A DNA stretch of 64,000 bases from Collinsella aerofaciens (GCF_028209395.1 NZ_JAQLDQ010000009.1:1-64000), one strand, 5' to 3'; positions 17,680-27,383 are shown, counted from the stretch's first letter. Numbers and translations: made by a program. Notes: a model not told the origin generated them from the sequence alone.

Positions 17680-18054
17680 ATGAGTGAGCAGAACGCCAAC
17701 CCGGTAGAGCTCTTTGGTATGCGCGTTGCCCATGTGGGCATTAACGCCACCGACCCGGCAGACGCCCTGGAGATCGCGGAGCTGTTCTCGACGATGATGG
17801 GCCTGCCCGTCATCGAGACCCCGGTTTCGTACTTCAACGATTCGCTGGTCGAGATCATGAAGCAGAACGGTCGTGGCACCAAAGGTCACATCGGCTTTGC
17901 CGTCAACGACATCGATGCAGCTGAGAAGTGGTTTGCCGAGCGTGGGCTCGAGGTCAACGAGGAGTCGCGCGCGCTTCTACCCGACGGTGGCACCAAACTC
18001 GTGTACTTTAAGCGCGAGTTCGCCGGTTTCGCCGTGCACCTGTGCCGCGAGTAG
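17680..18054 (+). CDS. VOC-superfamily (glyoxalase/dioxygenase fold) protein
   Basis: The 124-residue protein has two beta-alpha-beta-beta-beta modules: VAHVGINATDPADALEIAEL near the start, and GHIGFAVNDIDAAEKWFAERG in the second half. Possible metal ligands are His in VAHVGIN and GHIGF and Glu at the C-terminus (HLCRE). It is cotranscribed with the orphan PTS IIB, suggesting a sugar-acid or sugar-phosphate substrate, but none can be named. A terminator follows at 18081. Confidence 0.75.
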   Translation: MSEQNANPVELFGMRVAHVGINATDPADALEIAELFSTMMGLPVIETPVSYFNDSLVEIMKQNGRGTKGHIGFAVNDIDAAEKWFAERGLEVNEESRALLPDGGTKLVYFKREFAGFAVHLCRE

Positions 18055-18080
18055 CGCACAAGCTGCCATAGCTGGCAAAA

Positions 18081-18114
18081 AGGGATAGGGCCGCGTGGCC
18101 CTTTCCCTTTATTT
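18081..18114 (+). terminator. Terminator after the VOC gene
   Basis: GGGATAGGGCC pairs with GGCCCTTTCCC around GCGT, followed by TTTATTTA. It sits 15 nt from the convergent histidine kinase gene end. Confidence 0.85.
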
Positions 18115-18129
18115 ATGCCGAGGGGCTTC

Positions 18130-19408
18130 CTATCGTGGCAGGCGAATCGTAAAGCGGCTGCCGACCCCTTCGACCGAGGTCACACCGATGACGCCGCCGT
18201 GGCTGTCGACGATCCACTTGGCGATCGCAAGCCCCAGACCCGAACCCTGTGCGCCGGCATCGCGCGCGTTGTCGGCACGGTAGAACCGCTCGAACGCGTG
18301 AGCTGCGGATTCCTGGTTCATGCCGATGCCCTCGTCCTCAACACTTATGTCGATCGTGCCCGCGCCCGCATCCGGCGTTATGCCAAATGTGACGGTCGTT
18401 CCCGCATCCGAGTACTTGGCGGCGTTTTGCACGATCACGCGCAGAGCCTGCTTCACGAGCGCCACGTCGACGGGCGCGTCGCAGCGCGGGTCGCTGGCAA
18501 GCGCAGCGTCAGAAGCCAGCCGATACGTGTGCTCGGTATCGATCATCTGCGATTCTTCGCATACCTCGCTGACCAGCGCAGCCAAGTTGGTATGCGCGCG
18601 CCGCAGGACCGTGCGCCCGGCATCGCCGCGCGCCAAAAACAGCAGCTGCTCCACAAGCTCTTGCATGTGCTCGCTTTCGGCTTTAAGGGACGCGATGGAT
18701 TCCGCCAGCACGTCCGGGTCGTCCTTACCCCAGCGGTCGAGCATGTTCACGTAGCCCTGAATCACCGCGATGGGCGTGCGCAGCTCGTGGCTCGCGTCGT
18801 TGACAAAGCGCATCTGCTGCAGCTTGGCCTCTTGCATCTGGCGCAGCAGGCGGTTGAGTGCGACCTCGATGCTTGCCAGGTCGGCGTCGCCGGTGGTGAC
18901 GCTCGGCGAGTCGACGCTTGCGCGCTCGATGGCCTGCTCCAGTGTTTCCATTTTGCCGCCGGCGAGTTGCATACGGCCGAGTTCGTCCACGCGCAGGGCC
19001 AGATCGTTGAGCGGCGCCATGGTGCGGCGCACGCGGCGGGCGCCGCCGAGCATGTTGAGCACGCTGATGACCTGCCAACCCACAACGACAAGGTAGAGAG
19101 GCCATAGCGTGACGAGGTCCTGCGCGAGGGGGAAAGTCTTGGTGGTACGCGCGAGCTCGACGGTATAGGTGAGCGTTGTCAGGTCCCAGCCGCGCGCGGG
19201 CGTCAGTGACATGCCGTGAACGGTGGCGTCGGGGATCCATCCTGCGCTAAACGTGCCGTCGGGCAGCGTCTGGTTGTATCCATAGACGAGGATCGCTGCC
19301 GCAGCAACTAGCAGCCACAGATCGAGCCAGATGTAGCTCGCCAGGCGGCGCCACATATAGCTCCAGTTGATGGCGCGGGCGATGGAGGTGACGCGTTTGG
19401 TCTCGGCG

Positions 19409-19425
<17 letters not shown>
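18130..19425 (-). CDS. Sensor histidine kinase
   Basis: A 431-residue membrane kinase. TM1 is near residues 25-45 (WLDLWLLVAAAAILVYGY) and TM2 near 97-115, enclosing an extracytoplasmic domain of about 50 residues. A HAMP-like linker leads to the HisKA domain with phospho-acceptor His213 in NDASHELRTP. The ATPase domain has VIVQNAAKYS, EDEGIGM and GSGLGLAIAKWIV. The frame is open farther upstream, but ATG 19425 overlaps the response-regulator end by 17 nt and has GGGGTGGG just before it, so the pair is coupled. The signal is unknown. Confidence 0.92.
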
Positions 19426-20194
<769 letters not shown>

Positions 20195-20212
20195 GCGTGC
20201 CCCCGTCTGCGA

Positions 20213-20755
20213 TTACTTGTCGTCGTTCAGATTTTGCTTGATGTCGTCCGCGGCGTTGGCGGCGTAATCCATCAGGTTGTTGATGCTGCCGGGCACGTCG
20301 CCGTCGCTATCGATGCGGTAGCGCATGCCAAAGAACAGGCCAAGCAGCATCAGCCATATCGTGGCGCCCCCGGCAAACAGGGCGATGATGGGGATCAGAA
20401 TGGGGATGTTGAGGATGATCGCGTCGCGGCGCGTGGCGATAAACTTGGTGTCCAGGCTCAGGCGGAAGAGCTTTTTGAGGTACTCCCACACGGTGTCCAT
20501 CTTCTTGGAGAAATCGGTCTTTTCGCTCGACTTTTCGTAGGCGGCCTGCGCAGCGACCATCTCGGCCGAGGGCTCGTCGACTGGCGCAGACTCGGTGGCG
20601 GCGTGCGCCGACGTGGTCTGGGTCTTGCCCTGCGACTCGAGCCAAATGATGGCGTCCAGAACGTTGCCGTCGGCGGCGTCGAGCGCGGCCTTGGCGTCGG
20701 TATAGCTCACGTTGCACTTGGTGCGGATAGTTTCAACTTTTTCGAGGTCGTCCAT
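20213..20755 (-). CDS. UBA-like / DUF4342 membrane protein
   Basis: The 180-residue product starts with a UBA/TS-N-like helical domain (VETIRTKCNVSYTDAKAALD...GNVLDAIIWLE, residues 6-42) like that in elongation factor Ts. A charged linker follows, then a DUF4342-type region with a long hydrophobic segment (ILNIPILIPIIALFAGGA and on, about 112-143). Its function is unknown. It lies 18 nt upstream of the response regulator on the same strand, so it may be the first gene of the two-component operon. Confidence 0.75.
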   Translation of the reverse strand: MDDLEKVETIRTKCNVSYTDAKAALDAADGNVLDAIIWLESQGKTQTTSAHAATESAPVDEPSAEMVAAQAAYEKSSEKTDFSKKMDTVWEYLKKLFRLSLDTKFIATRRDAIILNIPILIPIIALFAGGATIWLMLLGLFFGMRYRIDSDGDVPGSINNLMDYAANAADDIKQNLNDDK

Positions 20756-21346
20756 GACCTGTCCTTTCGTTCGATGGGCGCGACGCCAGGCGATCTGCCC
20801 GGGCGCGAGCGTTGCGTTCGGCGGCCTGCGTTGCGCGGCGCCGCCCCGCCCTTGGTCGAACTCTATAGTGCAGGTTATAGATTAAGCGATTCTTGAGCCA
20901 AGATTAATGTTGGATGAGTTTTTGGGTGGCAGTGGGAAAAGTATTAGACCTCGATAGCGGGAGATGGGGTGCCGATGACAAGCCGGCGGCAGAAATGGGA
21001 TAAGCAAGGCGAACGGATCATATGGATTAAAATCGCGTTGCAAAAGTATGAGTTTCACACACGGCAGCCATGGAAGGACCTTAATATTACTTAGGCATGC
21101 GGCATTTGACGCCAGTCCTAATTGAAAGGCCAAGGGTAAATGGCTCCATGGGCAAGTGATTCTGTTTGCTAATGACCGAAAGCACCAATCCGTCATGTTG
21201 ATTAAGGTTTCTGTTTGCTTGCATGGTTCGCTAGCTGCTAAAAGGTTGACCGATTGACTGTTTATGGCATCGTTAGTCGTCGGTGTTTTATAACAATAAT
21301 TTAAAATAGCTGCAGTGGCTGAATGAATATAGAGAAAGGACTATCA
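20756..21346. other. 591-nt intergenic region at the edge of a low-GC island
   Basis: GC content drops sharply from about 20880, after the promoter region of the DUF4342 gene. A 104-codon reading frame on the - strand (20882-21196) has no domain-like composition and no ribosome site. No clear repeat, tRNA or transposase remnant was seen at the junction. Confidence 0.6.
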
Positions 21347-21868
21347 ATGGAGTGCAACTGGATTTACTTCCCATTAAACGGTCGTCCGCCGCAGCCGTTA
21401 ATGGACGTTGTAAAAGCTGTAGATAAAAATATTGAGCAGATTCGTTCTGATAAAAACAGTGAGCACAGCGATAGCGTGCTCCGAATTTTGGCGTTCGATT
21501 TGGAGCAATTTGGTTTCAATGTTGAGGTGGGGAAAAAGAAAAACGAGAAACTATCGATGCCAGTGTTGTATGGGGAGAAAGGCTTAATTGATAAAGCTTT
21601 TGAGGTCGATGCCGTCCATAGGGACACTAACACGATAGTGGAGATTGAGGCCGGGCGCGCTGTCGCGAACAACCAGTTTCTGAAGGATTTTTTTGAAGCG
21701 TGCATGATACAGGATGCAGCATATCTTTGTGTAGTCGTTCGTAATGTGTACAAGAGTGGTGACAACTCAAGCAGAGACTACGAAAAGGTCGTAACTTTTT
21801 TCAAAACATTGTATGCAAGCGGGCGCATGCCTGTTCCGTTAAAAGGCATTATGGTTATCGGGTACTAA
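21347..21868 (+). CDS. Unknown protein, possible PD-(D/E)XK nuclease fold
   Basis: The 173-residue protein was not recognised. The central part, AFEVDAVHRD followed by TIVEIEAGRAVANNQFLKD, has the spacing Asp...Glu-x-Glu/Gly with a following basic residue seen in PD-(D/E)XK nucleases, and then a hydrophobic strand (AYLCVVVRN). Codon use and AT content differ strongly from neighbours, suggesting transfer. An upstream ATG at 21323 is possible, but ATG 21347 has GAAAGGA 6 nt before it. A stand-alone restriction or defence-type nuclease is the best guess. Confidence 0.5.
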   Translation: MECNWIYFPLNGRPPQPLMDVVKAVDKNIEQIRSDKNSEHSDSVLRILAFDLEQFGFNVEVGKKKNEKLSMPVLYGEKGLIDKAFEVDAVHRDTNTIVEIEAGRAVANNQFLKDFFEACMIQDAAYLCVVVRNVYKSGDNSSRDYEKVVTFFKTLYASGRMPVPLKGIMVIGY

Positions 21869-21983
21869 CTGCAGTGGTTCTTTCGGTTTTGGAATAGTTC
21901 CGCGTGTAACTATTTGTGTGTCGGGTACATGGTGACTTGGGCAGCGGCTCGGACTCAGCGGATGCGAACAGCATGTATGCGGC

Positions 21984-22013
21984 AAGGTTTTCAAATTGTT
22001 TTAGAGGAAAACC
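21984..22013. terminator. Possible weak bidirectional terminator
   Basis: AGGTTTTC and GAAAACCT form an 8-bp stem around 14 nt, between two convergent unknown genes. T-runs flank only loosely. Confidence 0.35.
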
Positions 22014-22021
22014 TCTGCTGC

Positions 22022-22333
22022 TCAGTCAGCATTCGGCACCCTTCCCAACGCACGTATGATTAGCTTTTGAGATCGCTTCTGCTCTCTAATGGCGGCCGCA
22101 AGAGCCCTTCGACGTTCGATTTTGGCTTGCAGCTCATCAACCTTTGTAGCGGGTACATAGTCACTTTTGACCTCGTCGCCGACTCGATAGTTGAGATAGC
22201 AGTATTCGTGGCCCTTTATGTTTCGCATGCGGATGCTGCCCTTTGGAAGGAGACTGATTTCCTGCTCCATGAGGCCCAAGAGGCGGCTCGAGCGTGCATA
22301 TTCCTCTTCTAGGACATCTTCTAAGACGGACAT
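22022..22333 (-). CDS. Small coiled-coil protein of unknown function (DUF6788-like)
   Basis: The 103-residue product has a helical N-terminus (SVLEDVLEEEYARSSRLL), a central LPKGSIRMRNIKGHEYCYL segment, and a basic coiled coil (KVDELQAKIERRRALAAAI). Proteins of this layout (LPkGsi...KGhxYyYLxyRxGdkVKSxYVp) are often met on mobile or defence islands (recalled, not checked). ATG 22333 is preferred over an earlier start because AAAGGAGG lies 5 nt before it. A perfect inverted repeat just upstream could be its operator. Confidence 0.6.
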   Translation of the reverse strand: MSVLEDVLEEEYARSSRLLGLMEQEISLLPKGSIRMRNIKGHEYCYLNYRVGDEVKSDYVPATKVDELQAKIERRRALAAAIREQKRSQKLIIRALGRVPNAD

Positions 22334-22352
22334 GGAGCCTCCTTTCCGAGTA

Positions 22353-22394
22353 GTTACCCTACATTCTATCAAATCCATTAAATTGTAGGGTAAC
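22353..22394. promoter_or_regulatory. Perfect 11-bp inverted repeat upstream of the coiled-coil gene
   Basis: GTTACCCTACA (22353-22363) and TGTAGGGTAAC (22384-22394) are separated by 20 AT-rich bases, 20 nt before the ATG at 22333. The layout suits a dimeric repressor site over a promoter; a cis-acting hairpin is the alternative. Confidence 0.5.
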
Positions 22395-22492
22395 TCAAGC
22401 ATGTCCGCACGACATGTGACACTTACCCTGCCGCCCTGCTCTGCCGCGGCGGCATGTACCCAAACAACGGTCCTCTAAAGAGTTCGATATCG

Positions 22493-22732
22493 ATGAGTGA
22501 TAACACCAAGCATCTCGCAAAGAAGTGCGTCAAGAACGCGGGGCCGTGCCTCGTGCTGTGCCTTGCCGGCGCAACGGTCGCGCTGCTGGCTGTTCTGGGG
22601 CCGTTTGATGTGCTCCGAAGTGCCAGTTCTCTGCATGTTTGCATGGCTCTTGCCGGCGCCATGATGACCGGCGGCGTGCTCGATCTGATCTTTTGGGTGT
22701 TTGACCCGTTTGGATGGAAGAGCGAGGGGTAG
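22493..22732 (+). CDS. Small hydrophobic membrane protein, unknown
   Basis: A 79-residue product with two predicted membrane segments (CLVLCLAGATVALLAVLG and VCMALAGAMMTGGVLDLIFWV) and a short Lys-rich N-terminus. An alternative in-frame ATG at 22454 adds 13 residues; neither start has a good ribosome site. No family was recognised. It is upstream of, and in line with, a metallophosphoesterase gene. Confidence 0.5.
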   Translation: MSDNTKHLAKKCVKNAGPCLVLCLAGATVALLAVLGPFDVLRSASSLHVCMALAGAMMTGGVLDLIFWVFDPFGWKSEG

Positions 22733-22817
22733 GTCCCAAAGGATGGAAGGGCTGGAACGGTTGACTTAGTGATCGTGCAGAATGTGGGCTAGCGACTTAC
22801 AAGGAAGTGGTGATCCG

Positions 22818-23543
22818 ATGACGGTCTATGTGACGGGCGATATTCACGGCGGCCTCGACATGCAAAAGCTGCGCGATTGGGATCTTGGGGAAAGCCTGAC
22901 GAGCGACGGCTATCTCATCATTGCCGGCGACTTTGGCTTTCCGTGGGATTTCTCTGCCGAGGAGTGCGCCGACATCGCTTGGCTGGAGTCGCGCCCCTAT
23001 ACCGTGCTGTTCGTCGACGGCAACCACGAACGTTTCGACCACTGGGCGGAGCGACCCATGGAGTTGTGGCACGGCGGACTGACACAGCGCCTGTCGGACA
23101 CCTCGCCCATACGGCGCCTGACGCGCGGCGAGGTTTTTGAACTCGACGGCTCAACGGTCTTTACCATGGGCGGCGCCACGAGCGTGGACAAGGAATACCG
23201 CACTCCGTATTCCAGTTGGTGGCCGCAGGAGTTGCCGGACGAGCGCAACTTTGAGGAGGCACGGACAAAGCTCGACAGCGTGGCCTGGAAGGTCGACTAC
23301 GTGGTCACCCACACCTGCTCTACGCGCATGCTTTCGCCCACGCTCTATCCGGCGCCCGGCTGGAATTGCCCCGCCGTTGATCGGCTTACGGCGTTTTTCG
23401 ATGAGCTGGAGGACCGCTTGGACTACAAGCGCTGGTACTACGGGCATTTTCATCGGGATGCCAACCCGGCCGAGCGCCATACCGTGCTCTACGACTGCAT
23501 CGTTCGCCTGGGCGACGAACTCCAGCCCTGGGATGTTGCGTAG
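22818..23543 (+). CDS. Metallophosphoesterase (calcineurin-like)
   Basis: The 241-residue protein has the full metal-binding set: TGDIHGGLD at the start, IIAGDFGFPW near residue 37, VDGNHERFD near 65, VTHTCSTR near 163 and YYGHFHRDA near 213. This form is common in Firmicutes and Actinobacteria and resembles serine/threonine-phosphatase or nucleotide phosphoesterase relatives; the substrate is unknown. ATG 22818 is preferred over 22782, with AAGGAAGTGG upstream. It is convergent with gluQ, 15 nt apart. Confidence 0.85.
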   Translation: MTVYVTGDIHGGLDMQKLRDWDLGESLTSDGYLIIAGDFGFPWDFSAEECADIAWLESRPYTVLFVDGNHERFDHWAERPMELWHGGLTQRLSDTSPIRRLTRGEVFELDGSTVFTMGGATSVDKEYRTPYSSWWPQELPDERNFEEARTKLDSVAWKVDYVVTHTCSTRMLSPTLYPAPGWNCPAVDRLTAFFDELEDRLDYKRWYYGHFHRDANPAERHTVLYDCIVRLGDELQPWDVA

Positions 23544-23558
23544 GGGTGGGGTGCCTGA

Positions 23559-24563
23559 TTACTCAGCCGTTACGGTGATGTTCTCCCTGTGCTTGCGGAT
23601 AACATCCCAGCTAAAATGCTCGACCAGCTGCTCGGCAGAGCGCGGCGTGGTGTCCGGCGCGATGCCCGTTTGCCCGGCGAGCCAGCCCAGCAGCGCTTCG
23701 GGCGTGCCAAAGCGGGCGCGGAGTTCGCCCAGGTCCAGATCACGGTCTCGTTTGGAAAGGCGGCGGCCGTTCGGTGCCATGAGCAGCGGAATATGTGCGT
23801 AGTGCGGCGTGGGCAGTCCCAACAGGTGCTGCAGATAGATCTGGCGCGGCGTGGACCCCAGCAGGTCGCATCCGCGCACGACCTCGGTGACGCCCATGGC
23901 AGCGTCGTCGACCACCACGGCTAGCTGATAGGCAAACACGCCGTCGCTGCGGCGCACCAAAAAGTCGCCGCACTCGGTGGCGAGCGCCTCGCATTGGGCC
24001 CCGTACGTGCGGTCCACAAATTCGATCACGTCGTCTGCGAGGTCGTCGACGGTGGGCACGCACAGACGTGTGGCCGGGGCGCGCAGGGCGCTGCGGCGGG
24101 CCACCTCCTCGGCCGAAAGAGTTCGGCAGGCGCCACGGTAGATGGGCGTGCCGTCGCTCGCGTGCGGTGCGCTCGCGGCGTGGAGCTCGGCGCGTGTGCA
24201 AAAGCAGGGATAGGTGAGGCCGGCGTCTTTCAGCCGGCGCAAGGCGCTCTCGTACAGGTCTAGGCGGTCGTGCTGGTAGTAGGGGCCTTCGTCCCACTCC
24301 AGCCCCAGCCAGGCCAGGTCGTCAATCAATTGGGCGGCAAGTTCCGGGCGCTTGCAGCGATCGTCCAGGTCCTCAATGCGTAACACGATGCTGCCGCCCT
24401 GGCTGCGGGCCGAAAGCCATGCGCACAGGCAGCTGAACACGTTGCCCAGGTGCATACGGCCCGAGGGCGACGGGGCGAAGCGCCCCACGACGGGCGCGGG
24501 AGCGGCCGGCGTCGTTGGCGCGTCGGCGGCGGTTGTTGCTATGTTGCGTGCGTTGATGTCCAT
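23559..24563 (-). CDS. gluQ: Glutamyl-Q tRNA(Asp) synthetase
   Basis: This GluRS paralogue lacks the anticodon-binding half and attaches glutamate to queuosine in tRNA(Asp). The 334 residues include the HIGH-like loop GRFAPSPSGRMHLGN (about residues 27-41), the zinc site CFCTRAELH...YRGAC, and the KMSKS-like RRLSKRDRD. The length fits GluQ rather than GltX. The frame extends to 24677, but Met at 24563 starts a more natural N-terminus; the first 25 residues are a low-complexity Ala/Thr/Pro leader. Confidence 0.87.
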   Translation of the reverse strand: MDINARNIATTAADAPTTPAAPAPVVGRFAPSPSGRMHLGNVFSCLCAWLSARSQGGSIVLRIEDLDDRCKRPELAAQLIDDLAWLGLEWDEGPYYQHDRLDLYESALRRLKDAGLTYPCFCTRAELHAASAPHASDGTPIYRGACRTLSAEEVARRSALRAPATRLCVPTVDDLADDVIEFVDRTYGAQCEALATECGDFLVRRSDGVFAYQLAVVVDDAAMGVTEVVRGCDLLGSTPRQIYLQHLLGLPTPHYAHIPLLMAPNGRRLSKRDRDLDLGELRARFGTPEALLGWLAGQTGIAPDTTPRSAEQLVEHFSWDVIRKHRENITVTAE

Positions 24564-24699
24564 GCGGACGAGTATAGCGCGGGGCGCGGTGGGGGAGACG
24601 CTGCCGTGGCCTGCAAGTTGCTGAGGCCACACGTTGCGCGTGCCGGACCACCGGCTCGGCGCCTTAATCGTCGTCAATCAATCTAGCCCTCAAACGACA

Positions 24700-24735
24700 G
24701 AAACCCCGGCAGCTCTTCGCAACTGCCGGGGTTTC
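24700..24735. terminator. 13-bp perfect hairpin, terminator-like
   Basis: GAAACCCCGGCAG and CTGCCGGGGTTTC form the stem around CTCTTCGCAA. T-rich sequence follows on the - strand (TGTCGTTTGAG). It lies between divergent genes, so its target transcript is unclear. Confidence 0.5.
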
Positions 24736-24914
24736 CGCGGAAAAGGGGGACATGATCCTCAAGCGGACGGCAAAGGGGCAAACCGTTTTCGCTCAACTGC
24801 TTTATGCCCCTCAACTGGCGGCTCAATCAGCGCATGCCGCGCCCACACAAAGCCGCTACACCTGTGATGGAGCTATGAAGTGGTATCTATTGCCGGAGCG
24901 GGCTATGCCAAGGA

Positions 24915-24956
24915 GTGTCCCAGATTGCCGGCAGATAAGGAACGTCCCCAGGTGCC
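24915..24956. repeat. GGGGAC-core element, copy D (CCGGCA stem, partial)
   Basis: Read on the - strand it gives CCGGCACCTGGGGACGTTCC then TTATCTGCCGGCA, followed by a degenerate second half (TGGGACACTCCTT). It matches copies K and L near 57-58 kb in the first half. Confidence 0.7.
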
Positions 24957-25072
24957 GGCGGCGGGCGTGACTTTTGTCCCGTTTTGACGCTCCGCTGACC
25001 TAGATGTTCGTCACATGAACTCGCAAACGTGGGACAATGGCGTTACTGGTATCACAGACAAAGGATGTGCCT

Positions 25073-27019
25073 ATGAACACCCTCGCCGCCAAAGTCAGCC
25101 GGCAGCGCCGCCTGTTTGCGCGATTCGCTTCCGTCTGCGCGCTCGTTGCGCTTGCGTTGTTGCTGCTGCCTGCCGCCGCGCACGCCGACGGCTACTCCAT
25201 GACCCAAACCTATATCGGTGCCACGGTCGAGGCCGATGGATCGCTGACCGTTGTCGAGGGACGCCAGTTTGATTTCGACGACGACATCAACGGCGTGTTT
25301 TGGGAGATCAATACGGGCACCAACCAGCAGGGCGGCACGGCGGGCGTTGACGTGCTGAGTGTCGAGGAAGAGGACACCGCGTTTAACAAAGTCGATAGCG
25401 CGAACAAGGGCGATTCTGGCGTCTATACGGTCGAGCAGGCCGGTGACGGCGTAAGGATTAAGGTGTTCAGCCCCCACGAGAGCGGCGACAGCGCGATCTA
25501 TTACGTGAGCTACACCATGACCGGTGCGGTTATGAACTGGGCCGATACCGCCGAGCTCTACTGGAAGTTCGTGGGCGACGGCTGGTCTGCGGATTCCGAT
25601 GACGTCGAGATGGAAGTGTGCTTCGCAAATGCCGCTGCCGGGACGGCGGCCGTCAAGGGCGATAACTTCCGCGCATGGGGCCACGGCCCACTGACGGGCG
25701 ACGTGTCGCTCGATGCGGACGAGCCCATGGTCACCTATACCATTCCCTGCGTGCATGAGGGCGAATTCGCCGAGGCACGCATCGCCTTCCCCAGCGACTG
25801 GGTGCCGCAGCTTGCCGTCTCGGGCGAAAAGCGCATGTCGACGATCCTGAGCGAAGAGAAGGAATGGGCCGACGAGGCCAACGCTCGCCGTGAGCACGCG
25901 CGTGCGGTTGCCGGCGCGATTGCCGTGGTGTGTGTTGTCGTGGCGGTTGCCTATACCGGTGTGATCGTGATGCTTAAGCTGCGCAGGCCCAAGCCCAAGC
26001 CGCTCTTCCAGGACGAGTACTTCCGCGATGTGCCCTCGGCCGACCATCCCGCTGTGCTTGCAGCTCTCATGAGCTGGAACGACGTGCCCGATCAGGCATA
26101 TATCGCCACGCTTATGAAGCTTACCGACGACCGCGTGATCAAGCTGGAAGAAGCGACCGAGACCAAGAAGAAGGGTCTGCTCCGTCGCGAAAAAGAGGAG
26201 CAGACGTATCGCATCACAGTGACCGACGAGGCCTGGAAGGCTGCCAAGAAGGACGGCATCGATCGCGATGTGCTCAAGGTCTTCTTCGCCGGCGTTAAGC
26301 CCGATAAGGACGGAGTCCGTTCGCGCACGTTTAGCGAGCTGGAGGAGTACGCTAGCGAGCGCACCACATCTGTTGGCGACAAGCTCGAGGACTATCAGAG
26401 CACGGTTAAGGGCAAGCTGGAGGCGCGCGAGCTTATCGCCTCGGACGGCACCATCGCCCTGGTTGCCGGCTTGGTTCTCGGCATCATTATTGTCTGTGGC
26501 ATTTTGGGCTCTCTGTTCTATGCCGACTTTGCGGATGCCAATGTCGGTGCCGCTATGATCTCGATCCCCGTCACGATCGTGGGCTTTGTCCTGAGCTGCA
26601 CCTTCCGTCGCTACACGCCGGAGGGCGCCGAGGTGGCGGCTCGCTGTAAAGCGCTCAAGCATTGGCTTGAGGACTTTACGCGCCTGAAGGAGGCCATTCC
26701 CAGCGACCTGATCTTGTGGAACAAACTGCTGGTGATGGGCGTTGCCCTGGGCGTTTCGAAAGAAGTGCTGCGACAGCTGGCCGAGGCCGTGCCTGCGGAC
26801 CTGCGCAACAGCGACGATTTCTACGACAACTACCCCTGCTACTGGTGGTATTACCATCACTACGGCAACGAGTCCCCGCTCGATTCGTTCAACGATGTGT
26901 ACCACGAGACCATCCGCGAGCTGGCTTCGAGTTCCGATAGTTCGAGCGGCGGCAGCGGCGGCGGCTTTTCCGGTGGCGGCGGTGGCGGCGTCGGCGGAGG
27001 CGGCGGCGGAACGTTCTAG
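25073..27019 (+). CDS. DUF2207 membrane protein
   Basis: A 648-residue exported membrane protein. A basic N-terminus and hydrophobic core (VCALVALALLLLPAAAHA, about 20-38) form a signal peptide. An extracytoplasmic beta-rich DUF2207 domain extends to about residue 270 (YIGATVEADGSLTVVEGRQ, YYVSYTMTGAV). A TM segment follows (AGAIAVVCVVVAVAYTGVI), then a cytoplasmic region and two more TM segments near 460-510. The tail ends in GGGFSGGGGGG-type glycine runs, typical of the family. ATG 25073 has AAAGGA 7 nt before it. The function of DUF2207 (YciQ-like) proteins is unknown. Confidence 0.85.
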   Translation: MNTLAAKVSRQRRLFARFASVCALVALALLLLPAAAHADGYSMTQTYIGATVEADGSLTVVEGRQFDFDDDINGVFWEINTGTNQQGGTAGVDVLSVEEEDTAFNKVDSANKGDSGVYTVEQAGDGVRIKVFSPHESGDSAIYYVSYTMTGAVMNWADTAELYWKFVGDGWSADSDDVEMEVCFANAAAGTAAVKGDNFRAWGHGPLTGDVSLDADEPMVTYTIPCVHEGEFAEARIAFPSDWVPQLAVSGEKRMSTILSEEKEWADEANARREHARAVAGAIAVVCVVVAVAYTGVIVMLKLRRPKPKPLFQDEYFRDVPSADHPAVLAALMSWNDVPDQAYIATLMKLTDDRVIKLEEATETKKKGLLRREKEEQTYRITVTDEAWKAAKKDGIDRDVLKVFFAGVKPDKDGVRSRTFSELEEYASERTTSVGDKLEDYQSTVKGKLEARELIASDGTIALVAGLVLGIIIVCGILGSLFYADFADANVGAAMISIPVTIVGFVLSCTFRRYTPEGAEVAARCKALKHWLEDFTRLKEAIPSDLILWNKLLVMGVALGVSKEVLRQLAEAVPADLRNSDDFYDNYPCYWWYYHHYGNESPLDSFNDVYHETIRELASSSDSSSGGSGGGFSGGGGGGVGGGGGGTF

Positions 27020-27147
27020 CGAGCGCTTGCTTTGGGGTGGATCTTTCTGGGCGGTTGCCAGGGAAGATTCATCCCATTTTTGTGCATCGAAACGGGTCAA
27101 ACTTTCCGCTGAGGACCTTCGCGCAAGGGGCAGTGGACAAAAAATGC

Positions 27148-27347
27148 CAAATATGAGTACTGTTGCTGCGTTGGTCACATATGTTTGCACATAATAATGG
27201 GCTCCTAATGAGAGTACTTCTCGTTAGGAGCCCATTTTATTGAACATTTGGGGAGTTACGTCAGCTCGTGCAGCTGGTCGTCATGCCTATAAGCATCAAA
27301 AATGCCCCGAATAGCTGCTACTAAAAAGGTAACAGTACTCATATTTG
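27148..27347. repeat. Inverted pair of 17-nt repeats flanking a terminator
   Basis: CAAATATGAGTACTGTT (27148-27164) recurs as its exact reverse complement at 27331-27347. Similarity extends a few bases outwards (GACAAAAAATGC versus GGTCAAAATACAT on the other strand). The shared TGAGTACTGT also occurs in the loop of the nhaA terminator near 49788. Confidence 0.7.
27196..27240 (+). terminator. Terminator after the DUF2207 gene
   Basis: AATGGGCTCCTAATGAGA pairs with TCTCGTTAGGAGCCCATT, with one mismatch and a short GTACT-type loop, then TTAT. Confidence 0.8.
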
Positions 27348-27383
27348 ATGTATTTTGACCACGGCTATCTACAAACCCCCTAG

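Larger units (their letters stand above)
24564..25072. other. 509-nt intergenic region between divergent gluQ and the DUF2207 gene
   Basis: It contains a 13-bp perfect hairpin (GAAACCCCGGCAG 24700-24712 with 24723-24735) and a GGGGAC-type element at about 24915-24956. It also holds loosely repeated GGCAAAGGGGCAAAC/ATGCCCCTC sequence around 24768-24812. No gene was found. Confidence 0.6.

Noticed and set aside
20882..21196. 104-codon - strand frame in the low-GC gap
   Set aside because: No ribosome site, odd Pro/Leu/Cys composition and no recognisable motif; probably chance.
25052..27190. 712-codon open frame on the - strand
   Set aside because: Antisense to the DUF2207 gene, which has a signal peptide, membrane segments and a good ribosome site; the antisense product has no domain-like features.
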